DNA of 64,000 nucleotides, taken from Dechloromonas sp. HYN0024. GTDB lineage: Bacteria; Pseudomonadota; Gammaproteobacteria; Burkholderiales; Rhodocyclaceae. Position 1 is the first letter of the stretch, and every line of letters begins with the position of its first letter. The stretch lies in the NCBI RefSeq assembly GCF_003441615.1, contig NZ_CP031842.1:186001-250000 (forward strand), read 5' to 3'. The position numbers and the translations under genes were made by a program. Positions 8,447 through 16,577 of this stretch are shown in pieces. The notes beneath the pieces are model-generated. The model ran no database searches. It worked only from the letters and a program-made list of their open reading frames with translations, and was not told the DNA's origin.

Positions 8447-8528
8447 GCTGGGTATCGCTGCTGCCTTACCAACCGGTGTCGCGGTTCAACGGTCCGTTCG
8501 GCACCTGGGGACGCTAATGTAAGTTGTC

Positions 8529-9692
8529 TTACAGGCCGGCGTCGTTACGCAGCACCGCTGCACGATCCGTCGTTTCCCAGCTGAATTCCGGCTCATCACG
8601 GCCAAAGTGACCATAGGCCGCAGTCTTCTGGTAAATCGGGCGAAGCAGGTCGAGCATGTTGACGATGCCTTTCGGGCGCAGGTCGAAATGCTTGCGGACG
8701 AGGCCGGTCAGGATTTCGTTGCTGACCTTGCCCGTGCCATAGGTCTCGACCATGATCGAGGTCGGCTCGGCGACGCCGATGGCGTAGGAAACCTGGACCA
8801 GGCAGCGCGAGGCGAGGCCGGCGGCGACAATGTTCTTGGCGACATAGCGGGTGGCGTAGGCGGCCGAGCGGTCGACCTTGGACGGATCCTTGCCGGAGAA
8901 GGCGCCACCACCGTGTGGCGCGGCGCCGCCGTAGGTGTCGACGATGATCTTGCGCCCGGTCAGGCCGCAGTCACCCTGCGGGCCGCCGACGACGAAGCGG
9001 CCGGTCGGGTTGACCAGGAATTTGATGTCGCCCTTGATCAGCTCTTTCGGCAGCACCGGCTTGATGATCTGTTCGATCGTCGCTTCGCGCAGATCATCGA
9101 GGCTGATGTCCGGCGAATGCTGGGTGGACAGCACGACGGTATCGATCGAATGCGGCTTGCCATCGACGTAACGGATGGTGACCTGCGACTTGGCGTCCGG
9201 GCGCGCCCAGGGCAGACGGCCGTCCTTGCGCAGCATGGCCTGACGTTCAACCAGACGATGCGAGAGGTAGATCGGCAGCGGCATCAGCGACGGCGTTTCG
9301 TCGCAGGCGTAGCCGAACATCAGGCCCTGGTCGCCGGCACCCTGGTTGAGGTTGTCGTCGTAGGCCTTGTCTACGCCCTGGGCGATGTCCGGGCTCTGCT
9401 TGTCGTAGGCGACGAGGACGGCGCAACCCTTGTAGTCGATACCGTAGTCGGTATTGTCGTAGCCGATGCGCTTGATGGTGTCGCGGGCGATCTGGATGTA
9501 ATCGACGTTGGCGTTGGTGGTGATTTCACCGGCCAGTACGACGAGGCCGGTGTTGCACAGCGTTTCCGCCGCGACGCGGGAGTGCTTGTCCTGCGCCAGG
9601 ATGGCGTCGAGGATGGCATCGGAAATCTGGTCGGAAACCTTGTCCGGATGGCCTTCGCCAACGGATTCGGAAGTGAAGAAATATTCGCTCAT
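8529..9692 (-). CDS. metK: S-adenosylmethionine synthetase
   Basis: This 387-aa enzyme makes SAM from methionine and ATP. Seen: [17 protein letters not shown] at residues 9-25 (with the ATP-binding His-Pro-Asp), [15 protein letters not shown], and the P-loop-like [19 protein letters not shown]. Length is that of the family (E. coli 384). The start ATG has a GGAG ribosome site directly after a leader stem-loop. The gene is a single transcription unit, closed by a strong terminator, and lies 2.6 kb upstream of ahcY on the same strand, so the two ends of the methyl cycle are neighbours but separately regulated. Confidence 0.97.
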   Translation of the reverse strand: MSEYFFTSESVGEGHPDKVSDQISDAILDAILAQDKHSRVAAETLCNTGLVVLAGEITTNANVDYIQIARDTIKRIGYDNTDYGIDYKGCAVLVAYDKQSPDIAQGVDKAYDDNLNQGAGDQGLMFGYACDETPSLMPLPIYLSHRLVERQAMLRKDGRLPWARPDAKSQVTIRYVDGKPHSIDTVVLSTQHSPDISLDDLREATIEQIIKPVLPKELIKGDIKFLVNPTGRFVVGGPQGDCGLTGRKIIVDTYGGAAPHGGGAFSGKDPSKVDRSAAYATRYVAKNIVAAGLASRCLVQVSYAIGVAEPTSIMVETYGTGKVSNEILTGLVRKHFDLRPKGIVNMLDLLRPIYQKTAAYGHFGRDEPEFSWETTDRAAVLRNDAGL

Positions 9693-9703
9693 GCGAAGCT
9701 CCA

Positions 9704-9740
9704 GTGGTCCTTTGATCCGGCGCTACCAACCTCGGACCAC
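9704..9740 (-). promoter_or_regulatory. Stem-loop in the metK 5' leader
   Basis: A perfect 7-bp stem (GTGGTCC 9734-9740 pairing with GGACCAC 9704-9710, minus strand) encloses 23 bases that contain a smaller GG...CC pairing. The GGAG ribosome site follows the 3' arm at once. The position suggests translational control of metK. It does not match the SAM riboswitch classes I can recognise from memory. Confidence 0.5.
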
Positions 9741-9783
9741 GAGCAGGCGACGCTTTAGCAGAATTTATTAGTCGCCCCGCAAG

Positions 9784-9812
9784 TTGTCTGTTTAACTCGG
9801 CGAACGGATAAT
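9784..9812 (+). promoter_or_regulatory. Candidate sigma-70 promoter of the acyltransferase genes
   Basis: TTGTCT (9784-9789), a 17-base spacer and GATAAT (9807-9812) lie 40 bases before the first acyltransferase ATG, in the divergent region with metK. Confidence 0.6.
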
Positions 9813-9823
9813 ATTAAACTTTT

Positions 9824-9847
9824 CTCAGGGGGATTCAACCCCCGAGG
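9824..9847 (+). promoter_or_regulatory. Hairpin overlapping the acyltransferase ribosome site
   Basis: GGGGG (9828-9832) pairs with CCCCC (9839-9843) around a 6-base loop, extended by CTC/GAG with one bulge. The GAG belongs to the GAGG ribosome site five bases before the ATG at 9852, so the hairpin could mask ribosome entry. Confidence 0.5.
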
Positions 9848-9851
9848 CCTC

Positions 9852-10694
9852 ATGGTTTTTATTTTTCGCCTACTTTCCCTGCTCCCTTTGCGTCTCCTGC
9901 ATGCCCTCGGCAGCGGGCTCGGCCGCCTGACTTACTGGCTGTCGCCGACCTACCGTCGTCATCTGCAGGAAAACATCGCCCAGGCCGGGTTGCCCTCCAC
10001 CTTGCGGGGGCGGGTGGCGGCTGAAACCGGCAAGCAGATGGTCGAACTGGCGCGCATCTGGATGCGGCCGCTTGAGGAAGCGATTCCGCTGGTCGCTGAA
10101 GTTGTCGGCTGGGAACACGTCGAGGCGGCGCAGCAGGCTGGCAAAGGGATCGTCTTTCTGACGCCGCATCTCGGCTGTTTCGAGATCACTGCGCAGTATC
10201 TGTCGTCGTTCGGTGATATCACCGTGCTCTATCGCGCTCCCAAGTCAGCCGTGGCCCAGGAACTCATCCTGACCGGCCGCAAGCGGGCGCAACTGCATCT
10301 GGCACCAGCCGATCTCTCTGGCGTGCGGGCACTGATCAAGGCTTTGAAGAAGGGTCAGATGGTCGGCATGCTGCCCGACCAGGCACCGAAGACCGGGGAG
10401 GGCGTCTGGCTCAAATTTTTCGGGCGGTATGCCTACACCATGACCCTGGCTGCCCGGCTTACCGAAACGGGTGCCGCCTCGCTGCTGACCTGGGGTGAGC
10501 GGCTGCCGGGCGGACGTGGCTACCGGGTTCATTTCGAACTGCCTCAGAAGCCGCTGGCCGGGTCTACGGTTGAGCGGGCACAGCAGATTAATGGCGAAAT
10601 CGAGACGCTGATTCGTCAGTGCCCGACCCAGTACCTGTGGGGCTATAACCGCTATAAACGACCGACCGGTGCAGAACCGGCACCGGTGGAGTGA
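9852..10694 (+). CDS. Lipid A biosynthesis lauroyl acyltransferase (LpxL/HtrB family)
   Basis: This 280-aa inner-membrane acyltransferase transfers a secondary acyl chain to the Kdo2-lipid A precursor on the cytoplasmic face. An N-terminal membrane anchor (FRLLSLLPLRLLHAL) is followed by the HX4(D/E) catalytic motif, here His-Leu-Gly-Cys-Phe-Glu in LTPHLGCFE, and the GMLPDQAP stretch near residue 175, which is typical of LpxL/LpxM. It is followed at once by a second member of the family, so the two probably add two different secondary chains. Which one acts as LpxL and which as LpxM cannot be told from sequence alone. Confidence 0.9.
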   Translation: MVFIFRLLSLLPLRLLHALGSGLGRLTYWLSPTYRRHLQENIAQAGLPSTLRGRVAAETGKQMVELARIWMRPLEEAIPLVAEVVGWEHVEAAQQAGKGIVFLTPHLGCFEITAQYLSSFGDITVLYRAPKSAVAQELILTGRKRAQLHLAPADLSGVRALIKALKKGQMVGMLPDQAPKTGEGVWLKFFGRYAYTMTLAARLTETGAASLLTWGERLPGGRGYRVHFELPQKPLAGSTVERAQQINGEIETLIRQCPTQYLWGYNRYKRPTGAEPAPVE

Positions 10695-10701
10695 TGCTGC
10701 T

Positions 10702-11577
10702 GTGAAGGTGATGCTTACCTATGTTCTGGTCGGGTTTCTGTGGTTGCTGCACTGGCTGCCACTGTCCGTCTTGCGCGCCCTCGGCTGGGGCTTGGGGCGC
10801 CTGCTCTATGCACTGGGTCGAGAGCGGCGCCAGGTCGCCCTGACTAACCTGCGCCTGTGTTTCCCCGAGCAGAGTGAAACGGCGCGGGAAGATCTGGCGC
10901 GCCGGCATTTTGTCGCATTCGCCCGTGCTGTGCTCGATCGCACCCTGGGTTGGTGGGCTTCGAAAGAACGGCTGCAGAGGATCATCCGCATCCACGGCGT
11001 CGAGCATCTGACCGATCCCGAAGGCCGGCCGGTGATCATGCTTTCCCCCCATTTCGTCGGTCTGGATGCCGGCGGTACGGCAATCTCGATGCATGTTGCC
11101 GGCTGCAGCGTATTCTCGAAGCAGAAAAATCCTGTCCTCAACCAGTTGCTCTATGATGGCCGGATGCGTTTTAACGAGGCGGTCCTGCTGTCGCGCCAGG
11201 ATGGCATGCGCAAGATCGTCAAGGCGATGAAGGCCGGCCACCCCTTTTACTATTTGCCCGATATGGATTTTGGCCCCGAAGAGTCGATTTTTGTCCCCTT
11301 CTTCGGCGTTCAGGCGGCGACCATTCCCGCACTGTCGCGCATGACCCGGCTGACCGGGGCGCGCGTTGTGCCGGTAATTTGCCATCAGGTCTCGGACGGT
11401 TACGAGATCGAAGTCATGCCGCCCTGGGATAATTTCCCCGGCGAAAGCGTCGAAGCCGATACCGAATTCATGAACCAGTTTATTGAAAGCCAGGTCCTGC
11501 GCATGCCGGAGCAGTATTTCTGGCTGCACAAGCGTTTCAAAACCCGGCCCCCCGGAGAACAGAGGTTTTACAAATGA
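10702..11577 (+). CDS. Second LpxL/LpxM-type acyltransferase
   Basis: A 291-aa paralogue of the preceding enzyme. It has an N-terminal hydrophobic anchor, the catalytic HX4D in SPHFVGLDAG and YYLPDMDFGPEESIFVPFFG, which in LpxL/LpxM enzymes lies near the acyl-donor site. The frame opens at 10669 inside the previous gene; I prefer GTG 10702, ten bases after a GGAG site, and ATG 10711 is the alternative. It overlaps the downstream GNAT gene by four bases, so the three genes are co-translated. It acts on lipid A at the inner membrane. Confidence 0.88.
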   Translation: MKVMLTYVLVGFLWLLHWLPLSVLRALGWGLGRLLYALGRERRQVALTNLRLCFPEQSETAREDLARRHFVAFARAVLDRTLGWWASKERLQRIIRIHGVEHLTDPEGRPVIMLSPHFVGLDAGGTAISMHVAGCSVFSKQKNPVLNQLLYDGRMRFNEAVLLSRQDGMRKIVKAMKAGHPFYYLPDMDFGPEESIFVPFFGVQAATIPALSRMTRLTGARVVPVICHQVSDGYEIEVMPPWDNFPGESVEADTEFMNQFIESQVLRMPEQYFWLHKRFKTRPPGEQRFYK

Positions 11578-12077
11578 ACAGCCTGAACATACAAATTCGT
11601 CCCGTGACGCCGCCCGATGTGCCGGCAATTTCGGCCCTCGCCCGCGAAATCTGGCAGGCCACCTACCCCGGCATCATCACTCAGGAACAGATCGATTTCA
11701 TGCTCGAGCAGCGCTATGGGCATGAACGCCTGAACGACGATCTTGAAGATTCGAACAAATGGCTGGATCAGGCATTTTTTGGCGACCGTCGTGTCGGCTT
11801 TGCCTTCAGCGAAATTTACCGGGGTGAATTCAAGCTCGACAAGCTCTATATCCATCCCGACGTTCAGCGTCAGGGTGTGGGTGGTCAGCTGATCGCCCAC
11901 GTTGCCGCACGGGCAAAAGCTGGAGGCTATCCCTGCGTAATTCTGGCGGTAAACAAGCGCAACGAAAAAGCTATCAATTCGTACAAGAAATACGGTTTTG
12001 TCGTGCGCGAAGCAATTGTCGACGACATCGGTCGCGGTTATGTGATGGATGATTTTGTGATGGAGAATAAGCTTTAA
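11574..12077 (+). CDS. GNAT family N-acetyltransferase
   Basis: This 167-aa single-domain acetyltransferase carries the acetyl-CoA pyrophosphate-binding motif (HPDVQRQGVGGQLIAHV, Q/R-x-x-G-x-G/A) near residues 98-114 and the NKRNEKAINSYKKYGF segment of motif B. Its start overlaps the stop of the acyltransferase gene. The substrate is unknown; small molecules or protein N-termini are both possible. Linkage to lipid A acylation may be operonic convenience rather than shared chemistry. Confidence 0.85.
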   Translation: MNSLNIQIRPVTPPDVPAISALAREIWQATYPGIITQEQIDFMLEQRYGHERLNDDLEDSNKWLDQAFFGDRRVGFAFSEIYRGEFKLDKLYIHPDVQRQGVGGQLIAHVAARAKAGGYPCVILAVNKRNEKAINSYKKYGFVVREAIVDDIGRGYVMDDFVMENKL

Positions 12078-12137
12078 GACTTTGAGGTAACTATTTGTCT
12101 CTGTTATGCTTTTCAAAACAATTTCTTAGGGCGGCAC

Positions 12138-12968
12138 GTGAAACTAAAATTTTCCAAGATGCATGGTCTGGGCAACGATTTCGTTGTCCTCGACGGAATT
12201 CGCCAGTCCCTGTCGCTGACGCCAGAGCAGTTATGCTATCTGGCTGACCGCCATTTCGGCGTCGGCTGCGACCAGATTCTGCTGGTTGAAAAGGCGACCC
12301 AGCCGGGCGTCGATTTTCGTTACCGGATTTTCAATGCCGATGGTGGCGAGGTCGAGCAGTGCGGTAACGGGGCCCGTTGTTTCGTGCGTTTCGTCCATGA
12401 GCAGGGGCTGACCGAGAAGCGCGAAATTCGCGTCGAAACCATGAAGGGCCTCATTTCGCCACGCCTCGAAGGTGATGGCAATGTGACCGTGGATATGGGC
12501 GTTCCCCGCTTCTTGCCGGCTGAAATCCCCTTTCTCGCCGATGATGACGTGATCGTCCACATGCTCGACGTGGCCGACGAAACCCTGGAAACCAGCGTCG
12601 TCTCGATGGGCAATCCGCATGCCGTGCAGGTGGTGGATTGCGTCGACGCGGCACCGGTTGACCAACATGGCCCCCTGATTGAAAGCCATCAGCGCTTCCC
12701 GCAGCGCGTCAATGCCGGCTTCATGCAAATTGTCGACCGGCATGCCATCAAACTGCGCGTCTATGAGCGGGGTGCCGGTGAAACCATGGCCTGCGGTACA
12801 GGAGCTTGCGCTGCCGTCGTTGCAGGCATTCGCCGCGGCCTCCTTGATTCGCCGGTGCGTGTCACGACGCGCGGCGGTGACCTGAATATTGCCTGGGGCG
12901 GCGCTGACCGGCCGGTCTTGATGACCGGGCCGGCAGTCACTGTCTTTTCTGGAGAAATCGAATTATGA
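12138..12968 (+). CDS. dapF: Diaminopimelate epimerase
   Basis: This 276-aa enzyme interconverts LL- and meso-diaminopimelate for lysine and peptidoglycan synthesis. The two catalytic cysteines of the racemase pair are Cys75 (EQCGNGARC) and Cys219 (ACGTGACA). It begins with the family start [17 protein letters not shown]. The start is GTG 12138. It overlaps the DUF484 gene by four bases, and the order dapF-DUF484-xerC is conserved from gammaproteobacteria. LysA, which uses the product, is encoded 12 kb downstream. Confidence 0.97.
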   Translation: MKLKFSKMHGLGNDFVVLDGIRQSLSLTPEQLCYLADRHFGVGCDQILLVEKATQPGVDFRYRIFNADGGEVEQCGNGARCFVRFVHEQGLTEKREIRVETMKGLISPRLEGDGNVTVDMGVPRFLPAEIPFLADDDVIVHMLDVADETLETSVVSMGNPHAVQVVDCVDAAPVDQHGPLIESHQRFPQRVNAGFMQIVDRHAIKLRVYERGAGETMACGTGACAAVVAGIRRGLLDSPVRVTTRGGDLNIAWGGADRPVLMTGPAVTVFSGEIEL

Positions 12969-13636
12969 GTGCCATGTTTCCGGAAGAAATTGCTGATTAC
13001 CTGAAAAACAATCCGGGCTTTTTCGAGCAGTACGCCGATCTCATGGCGCAGATTTTCGTGCCCCATCCGCACGGCGGGCGCACCGTCTCGCTGGCCGAGC
13101 GCCAGATGCTGACGCTGCGCGACAAGAATCGGGCGACCGAGAGCAAGCTGGCCGAGCTGATTTCCTTCGGCGAGGAAAATGACCAGATCAGCGAGAAGGT
13201 GCACCGACTCTCCGTCGCCCTGATCGCTGCCGAGACATTCCAGGCGGTCATTCATCTGCTCAATTTTCACCTGCGCGATGACTTTTCCGTTCCGCACGTC
13301 GCCCTGCGCCTGTGGGACAAGCCGGCCGAGATCGAAGACCTGCCGGAGTTCGCGGCGGTTAGCGAAGAGTTGCAGGTATTCGCTGAAACCCTGGCTCGCC
13401 CCTACTGCGGCTCGACGGCCGGATTTGGCACAACCTCGTGGTTTGGCGAGGCGGCATCGCACATTCGTTCGCAAGCCCTTATCGCCTTGCGCAACGGTGG
13501 CGGCACGATCGGCATGATCGCCCTGGGCAGCGAGGAAGCGCAGCGTTTCTACGCCGACATGGGGACGCTCTATCTCGAGCGCCTTGGCGAAATGGTCTCC
13601 GCTGCCCTGGCCAGAGTGACCAAGAGCGTGCTGTGA
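12965..13636 (+). CDS. DUF484 family protein
   Basis: A 223-aa cytoplasmic protein of the DUF484 (YigA-like) family. The N-terminal [26 protein letters not shown] helix pair is the family hallmark, followed by a short coiled coil and a GAF-like C-terminal half. The function is not established. It is coupled to dapF upstream and to xerC downstream by four-base overlaps, the conserved arrangement, which suggests a role linked to cell-wall or chromosome-dimer steps, but this is only context. Confidence 0.9.
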   Translation: MSAMFPEEIADYLKNNPGFFEQYADLMAQIFVPHPHGGRTVSLAERQMLTLRDKNRATESKLAELISFGEENDQISEKVHRLSVALIAAETFQAVIHLLNFHLRDDFSVPHVALRLWDKPAEIEDLPEFAAVSEELQVFAETLARPYCGSTAGFGTTSWFGEAASHIRSQALIALRNGGGTIGMIALGSEEAQRFYADMGTLYLERLGEMVSAALARVTKSVL

Positions 13637-14529
13637 CCCCCGGTGTTGCGGTTGATACGTGGCTGGCCGAACTTTCGGATCAGCGACGGCTGTCGCCGCA
13701 CACCGTCTCAAATTATCGGCGCGATCTGCAAAAGCTTCAGGTGGCGATGGGTGAGACGTCATTGGCCAGCGTGCAGGTGCACCATGTTCGGCGGTATATC
13801 GCTCAATTTCATGGTCAGGGACTTGGCGGCCGTTCTTTGGCGCGGACCCTGTCGGCCTGGCGCGGTTTCTTCGCCTGGCTCGGTGAGCGTGGTCTGGTCC
13901 AGGCCAATCCTTGCGACGGTATCCGGCCGCCAAAATCCCCCCGCCTTCTCCCCAAGGCGCTCTCCGTAGACGAAACGGCTCGTCTCCTGGCGCCCTTCGA
14001 GGACGATGATCCGGTGCAGGGGGCGCGCGACCTGGCCATGTTCGAGTTGTTCTACTCCTCGGGTTTGCGGCTCGCCGAGCTGGTTTCGCTTGATTGTGAT
14101 GTTCTCGACAGCGTCGCCCATGAAGGTGAAATCCGGGTGCTCGGCAAGCGCAGCAAGCTGCGTCTGGTCCCTGTCGGCAGCAAGGCGCGGGAGGCTCTTG
14201 CCACATGGTCGGCGGTACGTGATGGTCTGGCCCGCCCAGGCGAGCAGGCCTTGTTTGTCGGCCAGCGGGGCGGGCGCATCAGTCCGCGCCTGGTCGAAGC
14301 CCGGCTGACCAGGCGGGCCATCCAGATGGGCTTGCCAACCCATGTCCATCCACACATGCTGCGCCATTCCTTCGCCTCGCATGTTCTCCAGTCTTCGGGC
14401 GATCTGCGGGCGGTCCAGGAGATGCTGGGTCATGCCAGCGTTGCGTCGACCCAGGTCTATACGCACCTGGATTTTCAGCACCTGGCCAAGGTGTACGATT
14501 CGGCCCATCCCCGCGCCAAATCGAAATAA
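13633..14529 (+). CDS. xerC: Tyrosine recombinase XerC
   Basis: A 298-aa site-specific recombinase that resolves chromosome dimers at dif with XerD. I place the start at GTG 13633, overlapping the DUF484 stop (GTGA); the open frame continues upstream but only as shadow. The N-terminal SAM-like DNA-binding domain spans about 1-95. All catalytic residues are visible: Arg146 (SGLRLAEL), Lys172 (GKRSK), His241 and Arg244 (HMLRHSFASH), His267 (LGHAS) and the nucleophile Tyr276 (TQVYTH). The chromosomal dif site is not in this window as far as I can see. Confidence 0.96.
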   Translation: MTPGVAVDTWLAELSDQRRLSPHTVSNYRRDLQKLQVAMGETSLASVQVHHVRRYIAQFHGQGLGGRSLARTLSAWRGFFAWLGERGLVQANPCDGIRPPKSPRLLPKALSVDETARLLAPFEDDDPVQGARDLAMFELFYSSGLRLAELVSLDCDVLDSVAHEGEIRVLGKRSKLRLVPVGSKAREALATWSAVRDGLARPGEQALFVGQRGGRISPRLVEARLTRRAIQMGLPTHVHPHMLRHSFASHVLQSSGDLRAVQEMLGHASVASTQVYTHLDFQHLAKVYDSAHPRAKSK

Positions 14530-14579
14530 CCTGGCGGGACGTGGCTGATCCGGAAAATTGGCGAAAAATCAAGGCTTCG

Positions 14580-14608
14580 TTGACGATTCCGCTGCGGGGC
14601 GCTATCCT
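14580..14608 (+). promoter_or_regulatory. Sigma-70 promoter of the 52-aa basic protein gene
   Basis: TTGACG (14580-14585), a 17-base spacer and TATCCT (14603-14608) give a start near 14615, about 30 bases before the ATG of the small gene. Confidence 0.75.
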
Positions 14609-14646
14609 CTACGGTTTCGCAAATTCGCTGTATTCAAGGAGTTTTC

Positions 14647-14805
14647 ATGGCTGCCACCATCAACCGTACCCGTCGTTCCTCCCTGGAGCGCCGTTGCGTT
14701 TCCAAGTCTACCAAGCGCCTGTTCAAGGGCATGAGCAAGACCATGTTCAAGGTCATGTACGGTGCCGAATGCCATCAGCGCAACCGCAAGGCTCTGGGCG
14801 CTTAA
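14647..14805 (+). CDS. Small highly basic protein, 52 aa, function unknown
   Basis: A short gene with an AAGGAG ribosome site seven bases before its ATG and a good promoter 40 bases upstream. It encodes 52 residues with 8 Arg and 6 Lys against 2 Glu, so the net charge is near +12. It begins MAATINRTRRSSLERRC and ends QRNRKALGA. Two cysteines (17 and 42) are present. The amphipathic, Lys-rich middle (residues 19-38) could bind nucleic acid. It has no signal peptide. I do not recognise the family; a nucleoid- or ribosome-associated role is inference from charge only. Confidence 0.7.
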   Translation: MAATINRTRRSSLERRCVSKSTKRLFKGMSKTMFKVMYGAECHQRNRKALGA

Positions 14806-14927
14806 TTTCCCTCCTGTTCCAGGCATGACTTTGTCGACGCTGTCTTGCCGTGCTGTGTGCACTGCCTGCGGCTTGTCTTCGCGTCACGCTTGATCCGGGC
14901 ACGGAATAGCCGGTAAAAGAATTCCCG

Positions 14928-14965
14928 AGCCCCGGTTGCCGCAAGGTAACCGGGGCTTCTTGCTT
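14928..14965 (+). terminator. Terminator after the small basic protein gene
   Basis: A 13-bp stem with one mismatch closes on a GCAA tetraloop (arms 14928-14940 and 14945-14957, core AGCCCCGGTT). It is followed by a T-rich stretch (TCTTGCTTTTT). Confidence 0.75.
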
Positions 14966-14982
14966 TTTAGTTCAGGAAAAAC

Positions 14983-16173
14983 ATGGCTCAGCTGATTCTG
15001 CTTCCGGGCAAGGAACGTTCGGCGTTCAAGCATCACCCGTGGTTGTTCGCCGGCTCCGTCGGCCGTCTTGAAGGCCGGGCCCGGCCGGGCGATACGGTCG
15101 AAGTGCTGGCTGACAACCTGCGCCCACTCGGCCGCGCGGCCTACAGTCCGAAGTCGCAGATTCGCGCCCGCTTCTGGACCTTTGATGCTGACGAGTCGAT
15201 CGATGATGCCTTCTTCAAGCGTCGCATCGCGGCGGCCGTCGCTCTTCGTCAGGCACTGCCTGAACTGCGCGGCCAGCAGGGCTTGCGCCTCATCCATGCC
15301 GAATCTGATGGCCTGCCCGGCGTCATTGCCGACCAGTACGGCGATACCGTCGTCGTTCAGCTGACCTCGGCCGGTGCCGACAAGTGGCGGAGTGCCATTG
15401 TCGCCGGCCTGGTCAAGGAGACGGGATGTGCCCGTGTCTACGAGCGCTCCGATTCCGATGTCCGCGGTCTTGAAGGCCTCGGTCCGACGACCGGATGGCT
15501 GCATGGCGAGGCACCGGCGACGCCGTTGGCCATTGATGAAAATGGTGTCCGGCTGGCGATTGATATTGCCGGTGGCCACAAGACCGGCTTTTACCTCGAT
15601 CAGCGTGAGAATCGTAGCTTGCTCGGCCAGTTGTCGACCGGCAAGGATGTCCTCAACTGTTTCTGCTATACCGCCGGTTTTTCGCTGCAGGCACTGGCCG
15701 GCGGTGCGGCCAGCGTACTGTCCATCGATTCGTCCGGCCCGGCATTGGCCCAAGCTCAGGCCAATCTGGCGCTGAATCCGACATTGCCGGCTGACCGCGC
15801 ACAATGGCAGGAGGCCGATGTTTTCCAGGCGCTGCGCGATTTTCGCAAAGCGGGCCGGTTGTTTGACGTGATCGTCCTTGATCCGCCCAAATTTGCGCCC
15901 TCGGCGGCCCATGCCGACCGTGCCGCCAAGGCCTACAAGGATATCAATATCCTCGGTTTCCGCTTGCTCAGACCGGGCGGTTTCCTGATGACCTATTCGT
16001 GTTCCGGCGGCGTTGGGCTCGAAATGTTCCAGAAGATCATTGCCGATTCGGCGCTCGATGCTGGGCGTAGTGCGCGTATCGTCCGTCGCTTGTCGGGGGC
16101 GGCCGATCATCCGGTGGCACTGAACTTTCCGGAAGGTGAGTATCTCAAAGGCTTGCTGGTTCAGGCTGACTGA
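14983..16173 (+). CDS. rlmI: RlmI-like 23S rRNA cytosine-5 methyltransferase
   Basis: A 396-aa SAM-dependent methyltransferase with an N-terminal PUA domain (about 1-75) and a Rossmann-fold catalytic domain. Seen: LNCFCYTAGFSLQALAGGA (motif I), the catalytic motif IVLDPPKFAPS near residue 300 and YSCSGG near 340, which carries the second conserved cysteine region. E. coli RlmI (396 aa) methylates C1962 of 23S rRNA, and the length here is identical. It follows the terminator of the small gene and is probably transcribed on its own. Confidence 0.9.
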   Translation: MAQLILLPGKERSAFKHHPWLFAGSVGRLEGRARPGDTVEVLADNLRPLGRAAYSPKSQIRARFWTFDADESIDDAFFKRRIAAAVALRQALPELRGQQGLRLIHAESDGLPGVIADQYGDTVVVQLTSAGADKWRSAIVAGLVKETGCARVYERSDSDVRGLEGLGPTTGWLHGEAPATPLAIDENGVRLAIDIAGGHKTGFYLDQRENRSLLGQLSTGKDVLNCFCYTAGFSLQALAGGAASVLSIDSSGPALAQAQANLALNPTLPADRAQWQEADVFQALRDFRKAGRLFDVIVLDPPKFAPSAAHADRAAKAYKDINILGFRLLRPGGFLMTYSCSGGVGLEMFQKIIADSALDAGRSARIVRRLSGAADHPVALNFPEGEYLKGLLVQAD

Positions 16174-16218
16174 ACCAGCGCCCCTTCCATCGCCACGGAT
16201 GCCCGCTGATAGATTGAA

Positions 16219-16503
16219 ATGATGCTTCAGTTGCGTCACCTAATTCTTGTTGCCGTACTTCTCTTCGCCCAACTGGCGGCGGAGGCGCATGCGCTCGAGC
16301 ATGCAGCAGGTAACGAGGATGGCTTGCCGACGCACGCCTGCGAGCTTTGTCTGGCAGCGCACGATCTGGGGGCGGCGCTGCCGTCACTGGCCGTATTGCC
16401 CCCGCTGCCGCATTTCACGTTTGTTCCCGCAGTATTTGCGGCGCATGGCCGCTGCGCTTTGCCGGCGCCGCTGGCCAGCCAGCGCGGCCCCCCGTTGTCC
16501 TGA
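16219..16503 (+). CDS. Small exported Cys/His-containing protein at the head of a metal-uptake cluster
   Basis: A 94-aa protein with a clear signal peptide (residues 5-24: LRHLILVAVLLFAQLAAEAH), then His-rich EAHALEHAAG and a CELCLAAHD motif. The Cys-x2-Cys and clustered His residues suggest metal binding in the periplasm, and the layout resembles DUF2946-type proteins. A second ATG lies at 16222. It is followed by a porin and a complete metal ABC transporter on the same strand, so a role in zinc handling is plausible. No Zur box was recognised upstream. Confidence 0.6.
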   Translation: MMLQLRHLILVAVLLFAQLAAEAHALEHAAGNEDGLPTHACELCLAAHDLGAALPSLAVLPPLPHFTFVPAVFAAHGRCALPAPLASQRGPPLS

Positions 16504-16577
16504 AAATTGCCCGTTCTTGACGGTCGGCTGAGGCATCCGTGCCGAGGCCGCTTTCGACGTATTTTCAGGAAAATTCC

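Noticed and set aside
8463..8510. Short open stretch after metK ending NGPLNRDTGW
   Set aside because: It looks protein-like for about 15 codons, but a stop codon lies directly upstream and no start is available. Probably chance, or a relic too short to name.
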